From assembly GCA_036272935.1 (NCBI GenBank), contig DATAXP010000143.1:1-64000 (forward strand): a stretch of 64,000 nucleotides of DNA. The letters run 5' to 3'. The notes beneath the pieces were generated by a model. It saw only the letters and a program-made list of their open reading frames with translations. It did no database searches and was not told the DNA's origin. Numbering within the stretch: position 1 is the stretch's first letter; each line of letters opens with the position of its first letter. Below are positions 54,713 through 62,673 of the stretch, piece after piece. Origin of the DNA: DATAXP01 sp036272935. Its GTDB lineage: Bacteria > Planctomycetota > Planctomycetia > Pirellulales > PNKZ01. A program made the position numbers and the translations under genes.

Positions 54713-55933
54713 ATGACGCTCGCCAACCTTTCGCCGACTGCTGAACCGATCGCGGTGCCACTCGTGGGTATCACCGCACCGGCCGTAAGCGACAAGGTGA
54801 CGTCAAGGCCAGCAACGACGGTCTCGGCGCCGCCGCGGCGCGTGCTGCACATCGTCAACGGCGAGCACTACGCCGGGGCCGAGCGCGTGCAGGACCTGCT
54901 GGCGACGCGCCTGCCGGAGCTGGGCTTCGAAGTGACCTTCGCCTGTGTGAAGCCCGATCGGTTTCCCGCGCTGCGACAAGCCCGGCAGTGCCCGTTGTAC
55001 GACACCGCGATGCGTCACCGCTTCGACCTTTGGCCGGCACGCGAGCTGGCTCGCCTGGTGCGAAAAGAAAAGTATTCGCTGATTCACACGCACACGCCGC
55101 GCACGCTGCTCGTTGGCTGTGTGGCCGCGGCGCTCGCCCGCGTGTCGCTGGTGCACCATCTGCACAGTCCCGCGCTAGCCGACACGACCGATCGCTGGCG
55201 CAACCGCATCAACTCGGCGGCGGAACGATTCACCGTCCGGCGGGCGACGGCCGTGATTGCCGTCTCGGAAAGCCTGGCCGACTATGCCCAGCGCGCCGGC
55301 CTCGCGCGGCGCCGGCCACACGTGATCCCCAACGGCGTGCCGGTCGTCGACGCGCCCGCCGCGCGCGAAACCCCTCGCGAACGCTGGACCATCGGAGTGG
55401 TGGCACTGTTCCGTCCCCGCAAAGGGCTGGAAGTGATGCTCGATGCACTGGCGCGTCTGGTGCAATCGGGCCACGACGTGCAGCTCCGCGTGATCGGCAA
55501 CTTCGAAACTCCGGCGTATGAGCGGGCGATCCACAAGCGCGCCGAGCAGCTTGGACTCTACGCCCGCATCGAGTGGCGCGGCTTCCAGCGTAACGTCGCC
55601 GCGGAACTGGCCGCGCTCGATCTGTTCGTGCTGCCAAGCCTCTTCGGCGAAGGCATGCCGATGGTCGTGCTCGAAGCGATGGCGGCCGGCGTGCCCGTGG
55701 TGGCAAGCAACGTCGCAGGAGCGTCGGAAGTCGTTCGGCACGGACAAGACGGATTGCTTGTCGAACCGGCCGATGTCGACGGACTGGCTGGGGCCATTGG
55801 GCGTTTCGTCAGCGGGCAGATCGATTGGCAGGCGTTGCGCACGAGCGCCTATCGCCGGCAAATCGCTCAGTTTTCCGATCAAAGCATGGCCCACAGCGTG
55901 GCCGAAGTTTATCGCACCGTTCTTGGAGACTAG
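54713..55933 (+). CDS. GT4-family glycosyltransferase
   Basis: A 406-residue GT-B enzyme preceded by about 40 variable residues. VLHIVNGEHYAGAERVQDLL, LIHTHTPRTLLVG, AVIAVSESLADYA, VIPNGVPVVDA, FRPRKGLEVMLDAL and PSLFGEGMPMVVLEAMAAGV (EX7E) mark the GT4 fold. It follows the Wzz-like gene by 58 bases and precedes the WecG-like gene by 10 bases. Confidence 0.92.
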   Translation: MTLANLSPTAEPIAVPLVGITAPAVSDKVTSRPATTVSAPPRRVLHIVNGEHYAGAERVQDLLATRLPELGFEVTFACVKPDRFPALRQARQCPLYDTAMRHRFDLWPARELARLVRKEKYSLIHTHTPRTLLVGCVAAALARVSLVHHLHSPALADTTDRWRNRINSAAERFTVRRATAVIAVSESLADYAQRAGLARRRPHVIPNGVPVVDAPAARETPRERWTIGVVALFRPRKGLEVMLDALARLVQSGHDVQLRVIGNFETPAYERAIHKRAEQLGLYARIEWRGFQRNVAAELAALDLFVLPSLFGEGMPMVVLEAMAAGVPVVASNVAGASEVVRHGQDGLLVEPADVDGLAGAIGRFVSGQIDWQALRTSAYRRQIAQFSDQSMAHSVAEVYRTVLGD

Positions 55934-55943
55934 GCGAGTCACC

Positions 55944-56906
55944 ATGTCGACGCCGTCCGCATCCACCATGTCGCTGTTTGAACCTTCCACGTCGGAAAGC
56001 GCGGCCGGCTTGGCCACGGCGTTTGATGCGCCGCCAGTTGTTTCGGTGCCGATCGTCAACGTGCCTGCCGCGACGCCCCCGGCGAAGCCCGCGCCTGCGG
56101 CACGGCAGACGAGGCGGATCGAAGTGCTCGGCCTGCCGATCGACGATGTCACAAAGGACGAAGCGGTTCGACTGATCCGTGAGCACCTGGAAGGTGACTT
56201 ACCGTGCCAGATGTGCTTCGTCAATGCCGACTGCGTGAACGTCGCGGCGCGCGACGACCGTTATCGGTTCGCCTTGCAAGCGGTCGACTTCACCTTTGCC
56301 GATGGCGTGGGGATGAGCATCGCTGCCCGAGCGCTCGGCAGGCCGCTGCGCGATAACGTCAACGGCACCGACTTGTTCCCGCTATTATGTGAGGAACTAG
56401 AAGAAACCGGCGTGCGCGTGTTCTTGCTCGGCGGATATCCGGGCGTCTCGGCGGCGGCCGCGGCCTGGATGCAAACACATTTTCCGGGTGTCTTTCTGTG
56501 CGGCTGGCACGACGGCTACTTCGACGCTTCCGAGGAAGCAACGATCGTCCGCAAGATTGCCAACGCCAAGACCGATCTGCTGCTGGTGGGCTTCGGCGAA
56601 CCACGGCAGACGCTGTGGATCCAGCAACACCTGCGCGCAATCAACGTCAAGGTAGCCATCGGCGTCGGCGGCCTGTTCGACTTCTACTCGGGACGCGTTC
56701 CCCGCGCACCGGTATGGGTGCGCCGGCTGCGGGCGGAGTGGGTCTACCGCCTGTCGCAAGAACCGCAACGCCTGTGGCGGCGGTACCTGATCGGGAACTT
56801 CGCGTTTCTGTGGCGGCTGCGAAAAGCGATGCGGGGAACCAAACAGCAGCCGCAGGTCGATGCCGGAACCCTGTGGGAGGCGAATCCTTTCGCCGACCGA
56901 GATTGA
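55944..56906 (+). CDS. WecG/TagA/CpsF-family glycosyltransferase
   Basis: A 320-residue GT26 enzyme with about 50 variable N-terminal residues, then EVLGLPIDDVTKDEAVRLI, FTFADGVGMSIAARALG, VNGTDLFPLLCEE, RVFLLGGYPGVS, DLLLVGFGEPRQTLWIQQH and IGVGGLFDFYSGRVPRAPVW. These match the TagA/WecG catalytic region. It adds an N-acetylmannosamine(uronate)-type sugar to a lipid-linked primer. ATG 55944 is preferred; the frame is open upstream through the preceding gene. It is the last gene of the plus-strand operon. Confidence 0.92.
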   Translation: MSTPSASTMSLFEPSTSESAAGLATAFDAPPVVSVPIVNVPAATPPAKPAPAARQTRRIEVLGLPIDDVTKDEAVRLIREHLEGDLPCQMCFVNADCVNVAARDDRYRFALQAVDFTFADGVGMSIAARALGRPLRDNVNGTDLFPLLCEELEETGVRVFLLGGYPGVSAAAAAWMQTHFPGVFLCGWHDGYFDASEEATIVRKIANAKTDLLLVGFGEPRQTLWIQQHLRAINVKVAIGVGGLFDFYSGRVPRAPVWVRRLRAEWVYRLSQEPQRLWRRYLIGNFAFLWRLRKAMRGTKQQPQVDAGTLWEANPFADRD

Positions 56907-56978
56907 GTTCACCCACAATTCGGCGATGGGAATCGCCTCCCACAACACAGGCTCTCGTCGTTCCACGGGCTATTACCG

Positions 56979-58304
56979 CTACTCGGTTCTCTTGCCGAAG
57001 AGTTGCTGCCAGCGCAGCAGCGGGTTGCTGCTGCGGATCATCGCGCCGATCACCTGCATGTAGTCGTCGCGGCTGCGCGCGATGAATGGGATGCCGCACA
57101 GGCACATCTCGTTGGTCGTCTGCTCGCCAAAACTCACCCATCGCGGCGGATCGTTGGGGTTGCGCGGATTGTCGGCCGAGTTGTCGTACACCGCCTCGGC
57201 AACAATGCGCGTGCCGGCTGGCAGCTTCATCGGCTGCTTGTATAGATACTGCGTCTGCCAGTTGAAGTCCCAATCGCGCACCCAGATCATCGCCTGCTCC
57301 GAGCCATCGGGCAGATGGGCGGTCACGCGCATCTCGCGACCCAGATAGTGCATGTGTGGCGAAACGCCTACCGCCTCGATGTCGACCGGCGTAGTGAACT
57401 CGGCCGCGACGCGATGCTGCTTCTCTCCAGGCGGAATGTGAATGTCGCGATTGACGACGAAGATGCCCGCAACGATCCGCTTGGCCGGTTCTCGGGTGAA
57501 GTAGATGCCCAGCTCCGATTGGTCGGTTTCGGGCTTGCCGTTGGGATGGTAATGCACCTGCATCACCAGGTCGGAATCTTTGCGCAGCATGCGTCCCATG
57601 CCCTCCGGCAGCCGACGCGGCGTTCCGCCGGGCGCCCAGCCGCCGAGCGCGCCGGTCGGCATGATCCCGACGCCGCCGAACGACACGTAGCCCGGTCCCG
57701 CGTCGAGTTCATCCCGCTCGCGCGCCCGGCCGGTATTGTCGAGAAAGAACAACGCATGGTGCACCATGCGCCGATTGCCGGGGCGAAACTCGACCGCCGC
57801 CACGGTACGATCTTCATGCACGCCGGTCGGAATCACAAAGCAGCGAAACACGTCGCGGCCGTCGGCAGGCACGTCGAACGGCTCGGGCAATCGCAGCACC
57901 AGGTCAGGCGTACCAAGCTGCCAGCCCTCGCGAAACGACGGCGGCTGCGGCAGGTCGCTGGGATCGCCTTGCGGTGCCCCGGCCTCGGCCCAAGCGGCGA
58001 TCGTCGCCAGTTCGTCGTCGTTCAAGCGGCGATCGTCGAGGAATTCGCCGTAGCCCGGCTCGGCGTGCCACGGCGGCATGCGCCGCTCGGCTGTCACCTG
58101 GGCGATGAACTCGGCGCGCTTGGCGGCATCGTCGTACGTTAGCAGCGAGAAGGGTCCCACTTCGCCCGGTCGATGGCACGCGGCGCACCGCGCCCAAAGT
58201 ATCTTCGCCACGTCCTTCGTATACGTCACCGGCTCGTCGGCCCGGGCCGTGCCGGCGACCGCACCCAGTAGCAAGACTATCGCAATTCGTTGCATCACGG
58301 TCAT
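56979..58304 (-). CDS. Cytochrome-c/copper type II monooxygenase-like protein
   Basis: A roughly 441-residue secreted protein. A signal peptide is followed by a haem-binding CAACH (residues about 40-44) in a planctomycete cytochrome domain with MPPWHAE as distal Met region. The C-terminal part has RRMVHHALFFLDN, VMQVHYHPNGKP and SPHMHYLGREMR, the His sites of PHM/DBM-type copper monooxygenases (ascorbate-dependent family). It probably oxidises a substrate outside the cytosol with electrons via its haem. ATG 58304 overlaps the redoxin stop; GTG 58307, GTG 58298 and ATG 58295 are alternatives, the last two better spaced from GGGAG. Confidence 0.87.
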   Translation of the reverse strand: MTVMQRIAIVLLLGAVAGTARADEPVTYTKDVAKILWARCAACHRPGEVGPFSLLTYDDAAKRAEFIAQVTAERRMPPWHAEPGYGEFLDDRRLNDDELATIAAWAEAGAPQGDPSDLPQPPSFREGWQLGTPDLVLRLPEPFDVPADGRDVFRCFVIPTGVHEDRTVAAVEFRPGNRRMVHHALFFLDNTGRARERDELDAGPGYVSFGGVGIMPTGALGGWAPGGTPRRLPEGMGRMLRKDSDLVMQVHYHPNGKPETDQSELGIYFTREPAKRIVAGIFVVNRDIHIPPGEKQHRVAAEFTTPVDIEAVGVSPHMHYLGREMRVTAHLPDGSEQAMIWVRDWDFNWQTQYLYKQPMKLPAGTRIVAEAVYDNSADNPRNPNDPPRWVSFGEQTTNEMCLCGIPFIARSRDDYMQVIGAMIRSSNPLLRWQQLFGKRTE

Positions 58305-58909
58305 CACTCCCTTGCCGGCCTGCGTCGCGGTAGCGGACAGCCGAACGGCTGCGTCACTGCCGGCTCCGGGGACTTACCCTCCAGCACGGCTTGAATCGCA
58401 TCGCGAAGTTCGTGCGTGGTTGCCTCGACGCGCCGCTCGCCTTTGGCAGTGTAGCGATTATCGATGCGGCCGCGGTAGAGCACCTTGCCATCGGATGAAA
58501 CGACCGCCACCTCGGGCATCGTGCGCGCGCCGATGGTCGCCGCAAGCTGCTGCTCCGGATCGAGCAGTAGCGGAAACGCAAGCCGGTACTCCGCGGCATG
58601 CTTTCGCGCCCCCTCGGCCGTGACGCCAGGCTCGCAGTAGACGCCGTAGAACGCGACGCCGTCAGTGGCAAATCGCTGATGCAGCCTCTCGAATTCCGGC
58701 GCGTAGCCGTTCGATACCGGACATTCGGTGCCCAGGAACACGACGACCACCGCCCGATGCGCTCGCCACGATTCCAGCGTCTGCCGATTGCCATCGGTAT
58801 CGGCGACAGCGAACGCCGTCACGCGCGGCAGCGGCTGCTCGGCGAGCGCGGCATCCGCCGTGATCCCCACCAACAACCAGCACATGCAGCTCACTGAAAT
58901 CCGATTCAT
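58304..58909 (-). CDS. Secreted redoxin (AhpC/TSA-like thioredoxin-fold protein)
   Basis: A 201-residue protein with a signal peptide (about 1-23, ending ALA|EQ). The thioredoxin fold is shown by VVVFLGTECPVSNGYAPEFE (one Cys, in ECPVSN) and GARTMPEVAVVSSDGKVLYRGRIDNR. Only one active-site cysteine is present, as in 1-Cys redoxins that accompany copper monooxygenase-like proteins in planctomycetes. The tail contains a second Cys (FGCPLP). Its stop overlaps the start of the monooxygenase gene, so the two are coupled. Confidence 0.88.
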   Translation of the reverse strand: MNRISVSCMCWLLVGITADAALAEQPLPRVTAFAVADTDGNRQTLESWRAHRAVVVVFLGTECPVSNGYAPEFERLHQRFATDGVAFYGVYCEPGVTAEGARKHAAEYRLAFPLLLDPEQQLAATIGARTMPEVAVVSSDGKVLYRGRIDNRYTAKGERRVEATTHELRDAIQAVLEGKSPEPAVTQPFGCPLPRRRPARE

Positions 58910-58918
58910 GGCCGAGCG

Positions 58919-60208
58919 TTATGGCTTTACGCCAAACACCGTCTCCGTGTTATCGCGCAGCACCTGCGTGCCCAGGGCCAATGCCCGCTCCTCGCTCCAG
59001 CCGCGATCCTCGACAAACCGCTCGGCCAGCACCTTCGCCAGGATGCGTTTGAACATGGCGAACTTCGGTAGTGCGAACTCCAGCTTGTACATGTCGCTGT
59101 AGTAGCCGATTTGCTTGGTGCGCGGCACCGCCTCGAGCCTGGCGGCCAGATCGTGCTCGATGAACGTCGGTGTGTTCGAGTACCACCAGTGTCCGTTGGT
59201 CACCACGTTCGGGAAGATCCAGGCGTAGCTGGTCAGCTCCTGGTTGGTCACGCTCGCCAGCACCGAGATCGGGAACGTGACCTGCGGAAAGGCGTTGAAC
59301 AGCTCGCGGTACTGGATCAGCGACACCCGGCTGTCGTACAGATCTTGCCCCTGGTACACGCCGGCCGGGTACACCTGACGATTGACGCCGATCATCAGGT
59401 CGAACGGCAGACGGTATTCCGCGCAGAACTCGGCCAGCGTCCAAAAGACGAACTGCCCAGCCGTGCGGCGGGGATCGTCGAACGTATGCGTCCCGGTCTT
59501 CAACAACGTTTGCAGGGCGACGTCAGCATCGCCGGCCGCGACCTTGATCGGCGCGAAATCGGGAGGCAGCGAGATGGCGCAGGCCTTCGCACCGCGCCGC
59601 TTGAAACGATCGAACAGCTTGCCGATCGCCTGCCGCAGCGAGGCGGCCCCCGTGACGTTGACGCCCGTCGATTTTTCCAGCCGGGCACGCACTTCGGGCT
59701 TGGCCAGATGGAACACCAGGTCGTCGGTGCGCAGGCAGGGAACGTACACCCGCGTGTCGAAGCCTTCGAGCGGGTCGTCGAAGTCGTTGGTCAGGAACAC
59801 GGCCGACAGCCGGCTTTGCTTGAGCACGTCAGCGGCCCAGCCGGGCGATTGCATCTTCGCCCCCGCGGTGTCGTACAGCTTTTCCCAATTATCGGGCGTG
59901 ACACGATCGTCGGCGAAACCGAAGAACCGCTGCGCCAGCTCGACAAACCAACTGTACTGGATCGTGTTATCCAGCGGCGCGAAGCATTCGACAAGTCGCC
60001 GCACCTTCTCTTTCGGATCGATGCCCGGTTCCTCGATGCGCGCCTTCGGCATGCCAGCCGAGTGGGCCAACTCGGTGTAGTAATGGTAGCCAAGGATATC
60101 GGCCAAGGTGGTCGAAGCCGGCGCATGCGCGTTGATGTGCGTGTGCGGATCGACGATCACCAGCGCGTCGAGCGCCTGGTACAGTCGTTGGCGAAGAGAC
60201 TGCGACAT
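58919..60208 (-). CDS. Glucuronate isomerase-like (UxaC superfamily) amidohydrolase
   Basis: A 429-residue TIM-barrel protein. DPHTHINAHAP near residue 20-30 is the metal-binding HxH, and GWSEERALALGTQVLRDN with YYSDMYKLEFALPKF is characteristic of the UxaC-like group. It is shorter than E. coli UxaC (about 470) and diverged, so uronate isomerisation is likely but not certain. ATG 60208 (MSQSLRQRLYQ) has AGGA upstream. It is 9 bases from the redoxin start and 77 bases after the GNAT gene. Confidence 0.8.
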   Translation of the reverse strand: MSQSLRQRLYQALDALVIVDPHTHINAHAPASTTLADILGYHYYTELAHSAGMPKARIEEPGIDPKEKVRRLVECFAPLDNTIQYSWFVELAQRFFGFADDRVTPDNWEKLYDTAGAKMQSPGWAADVLKQSRLSAVFLTNDFDDPLEGFDTRVYVPCLRTDDLVFHLAKPEVRARLEKSTGVNVTGAASLRQAIGKLFDRFKRRGAKACAISLPPDFAPIKVAAGDADVALQTLLKTGTHTFDDPRRTAGQFVFWTLAEFCAEYRLPFDLMIGVNRQVYPAGVYQGQDLYDSRVSLIQYRELFNAFPQVTFPISVLASVTNQELTSYAWIFPNVVTNGHWWYSNTPTFIEHDLAARLEAVPRTKQIGYYSDMYKLEFALPKFAMFKRILAKVLAERFVEDRGWSEERALALGTQVLRDNTETVFGVKP

Positions 60209-60285
60209 GGAAGAGTCCTGCCTGGATTGCAACGTGGGCTACTGGCGTTTATACACCGCCATGCGGCGCGCTGGAACGCGCGGCT

Positions 60286-61236
60286 TCACTCTTTGCGTAG
60301 CACGCGCCCCTGGTCGACCTGCTGGAAGCCGAGCTTCGCGTAGAGCTGGCGGGCGGCCGTGTTGGCCTGCATCGTTTGCGCTTCGACGAGCGCGTATCCT
60401 TGCTGGGCAAGATAGCGAAACGACTCGGACAGCAGATACGTCGCCAACCCCTGCCGCCGCTGATCCTCGACCACTTCGAGGTCGATCAGCCCTGCGGCGT
60501 GTACGCCCCAGCTCGATGCCAGCGGTTGCAGGTTCCAGAACATGGCGGTCGCCAGCCGGGCGCGTCCCTGGTTGGCGACCAGGTCGAAGCGCGTCAGATC
60601 GAACGGCCCCAGCGTGCAGGCCTCCCACCAAGATTGCGGCGGCGGATCGCAGATCACGCGCAATGAGCAACGGCGGCGGATCACAATCTGCTGCCGGTCG
60701 ATCGGCGCGCGGAACGAAAGCAGATCGCGATGAAGCACGGCGGTGCGGTCGATCTCGCGGTAGCCGGTTGAGGCGAACAACTGTCCGGCGCGCGGCCCCG
60801 AATCGAGCACGCCGGGCAGCTCGCTGCCGCCGTACAGTCCCAGGTAGAAGCCGTTCAGTGGCCGAATGCCGCCGGCGTAGAGCACCTTCGCACCGCGCTC
60901 CTGGAGATACGCTTCCAGGCGATTTACCAGCTCGGCGCCGATCCCCTGGCGTTGATAGTTCGGCCGAACCATCACCAGCGAGATCACGCCCCAATCGGTC
61001 GAAATTCCCGATCCGGCCTCGTTCGGGCCGAAGCTCGCGTGGCCGAAGCCGACCGGCGTCGAACCGTCGAGCGCCATGATCAGCCCCTGGCGATCGAAAT
61101 ACGGTTTCGAGAACACGTAAGTGTCGAGCAGGTCGATCGACAGCGGTTGCATCAGGCCGCGTTCGGGAGCTTGCGACCGCCAAATCTCGACGATTCCCGG
61201 CGGGTCGCTGTTCAAAAACGGACGGAAAGAGATCAC
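60286..61236 (-). CDS. Tandem GNAT N-acetyltransferase
   Basis: A 316-residue protein with two GNAT domains. The first has VISLVMVRPNYQRQGIGAELVNRLEAYL (in parts) with the acetyl-CoA loop RQGIGA; the second has VVEDQRRQGLATYLLSESF and NTAARQLYAKLGF. It probably acetylates a small molecule or protein amine in the cytosol; the target is unknown. The start is GTG at 61236 with AGGAAG 5 bases upstream. It begins 21 bases after the Rieske gene and is probably co-transcribed with it. Confidence 0.88.
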   Translation of the reverse strand: MISFRPFLNSDPPGIVEIWRSQAPERGLMQPLSIDLLDTYVFSKPYFDRQGLIMALDGSTPVGFGHASFGPNEAGSGISTDWGVISLVMVRPNYQRQGIGAELVNRLEAYLQERGAKVLYAGGIRPLNGFYLGLYGGSELPGVLDSGPRAGQLFASTGYREIDRTAVLHRDLLSFRAPIDRQQIVIRRRCSLRVICDPPPQSWWEACTLGPFDLTRFDLVANQGRARLATAMFWNLQPLASSWGVHAAGLIDLEVVEDQRRQGLATYLLSESFRYLAQQGYALVEAQTMQANTAARQLYAKLGFQQVDQGRVLRKE

Positions 61237-61257
61237 ACGGACTTCCTGCGACCGAGG

Positions 61258-61569
61258 TCAACGCTCCAGATTCACCCAAACCGCATCGGCTTCGACGCGC
61301 GTCTCGAACGCCGGTTGATGCAGCCGATGGTTCAGTTGGTGTTCGCCGGTGCGCACGTCGAACTGCCAACCATGCCAGGGGCAGGTGACGATCGCCGCGG
61401 CCAGGCAACCCTTGCCCAGCGGTCCACCTTGATGTGGGCAGACACCGTCGAGCACGTAGAACGTTCCGTCGACGTTGAACAACGCCAAGATCAGGTCCTC
61501 GGCCACCAGTTCCTTCGACTCGCCGGGCGGACAATCGCCAACCGCTCCGATTCGCACCCATCGGGCCAT
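61258..61569 (-). CDS. Rieske [2Fe-2S] ferredoxin
   Basis: A 103-residue small electron-transfer protein. Ligands Cys44-x-His46 (CPHQGGPLGKG) and Cys63-x2-His66 (CPWHGWQFD) define the Rieske cluster. It resembles the NirD/bphA3-type soluble ferredoxins that feed dioxygenases or nitrite reductases. No such partner is in the window; it is the first gene of the run Rieske-GNAT-UxaC-like-redoxin-monooxygenase. Confidence 0.93.
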   Translation of the reverse strand: MARWVRIGAVGDCPPGESKELVAEDLILALFNVDGTFYVLDGVCPHQGGPLGKGCLAAAIVTCPWHGWQFDVRTGEHQLNHRLHQPAFETRVEADAVWVNLER

Positions 61570-61608
61570 CGTCGGCGCTCCTGGCAGTGGTTGTCAAACG
61601 GCGGTCGG

Positions 61609-61647
61609 CTGTAGGCTACGGGTTACAGGCTACAGGCTACAGGTTGG
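61609..61647. repeat. Short tandem TACAGGC repeat
   Basis: GGCTACGGGTTACAGGCTAC, then AGGCTACAGGTTGG, is built of imperfect 7-8-base repeats. The TAG stop and last residues (SNL) of the acyltransferase gene lie within it. No function is visible. Confidence 0.6.
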
Positions 61648-62593
61648 AGGCCTCTTTTTGAACTGCCGTGTGCGGCCCGGCAAGCACGGCGGCCTTTTTC
61701 TTTTTCCGCGTATCCTTCCAACGGCGATGCACCCACCAGTATTGATCGGGGGCGGTGCGGATGACCTGCTCCAGCTCGCGAGTGTACCACTGCGTGAGCT
61801 GCTTGATGTCGCCGCCGCAATCGCCCGGCGTGCGTGGATCGAAAATGTTGCGCACCGACAGCTCGAACTGCAGGGGACCGGGCAACCGGCGGCAACCGCA
61901 CACCACGATTCGCGCATCCTTGTCGAGCGCCAGCAGGCCGATCGCCTTGTGCGCCGAGGCCGGACGATTGAAGAACTCGACCCAGCACCCCTTGCTGCCG
62001 GCGTATTGGTCGGCGAGGAACACCATCGTCCCGCCAGTGGCCAGCACTTGCAGAATTTGGTCGTAGCCCCCCTTCTTCGGAATGATGTGTTGCCGCCCGG
62101 CGGTGCGAAGTCCGTCGGTGAACCGCGCCAGGTACGGATTGTCGAGCGTGCGGGCCACGGCATGGGTGTCGAACCCGAGCAGCCCCAGAAAAATACCGCC
62201 GACTTCGAAGTTGCCAAAATGCGCCGACACGATCAGCGTCGGCCGGCGATCGAGCAGAATGCGGCACAGTTCGTCGCCGCGCGCCAGGCGGATATGCCGT
62301 CGCCAATTCGTTTCGTGAATGTAGCGCGCAGCGTGGGACAGCTCGGCAACGATCATGAACAGATGCTTCCACATCTGCCACGTCACCGCACGGCGGCGCT
62401 GGGCATCCCACTCGGGAAACGCGAGCATCAGGTTTTCTTCGACCACCTTGCGCCGAATGGGCACCGCGGTAACACATAGCGTGGCCAGAAAGCCGCTTAC
62501 CTGCGAGCACAGCTCCAGCGGCATCGCCTGCAGGATGCAGTAGCTAAGCCGCACCGCCATGTAGTCCAGCCACAGGCGCACTTGTTCAAGCAT
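61637..62593 (-). CDS. LpxL/HtrB-type lipid A acyltransferase-like protein
   Basis: A 318-residue membrane-associated acyltransferase. RKVVEENLMLAFPEW, IVSAHFGNFEVGGIFLGLL (HFGNFE acyltransferase motif), GGTMVFLADQYAGSKGCWVEFFNRPAS (in parts) and QYWWVHRRWKDTRKKKK are typical of the LpxL/LpxM family, which adds fatty acids to lipid A on the inner membrane. This suggests a lipid-A-like glycolipid, consistent with the GT39 enzyme at 40088. It is 26 bases from the GGCTAAAC repeat upstream of its start. Confidence 0.9.
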   Translation of the reverse strand: MLEQVRLWLDYMAVRLSYCILQAMPLELCSQVSGFLATLCVTAVPIRRKVVEENLMLAFPEWDAQRRRAVTWQMWKHLFMIVAELSHAARYIHETNWRRHIRLARGDELCRILLDRRPTLIVSAHFGNFEVGGIFLGLLGFDTHAVARTLDNPYLARFTDGLRTAGRQHIIPKKGGYDQILQVLATGGTMVFLADQYAGSKGCWVEFFNRPASAHKAIGLLALDKDARIVVCGCRRLPGPLQFELSVRNIFDPRTPGDCGGDIKQLTQWYTRELEQVIRTAPDQYWWVHRRWKDTRKKKKAAVLAGPHTAVQKEASNL

Positions 62594-62619
62594 CTCGTGA
62601 CCCTTCCGTGGGCGTATCG

Positions 62620-62673
62620 TTTAGCCGGCTCGCTTGCGAGCCGCGCCGCGGTCGCCGCGGCGACCGGCTAAAC
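62620..62673. repeat. TTTAGCCG palindrome bounding the 3' end of the Gfo/Idh gene
   Basis: TTTAGCCGGCTCGCTTGCGA (62620-) pairs with the end CGACCGGCTAAAC (to 62673); the inner GGCTCGCTTGCGAGCC and GCCGCGG...CCGCGGC are perfect palindromes. Its outer edge touches the stop codon (62674) of the next gene. Confidence 0.85.
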
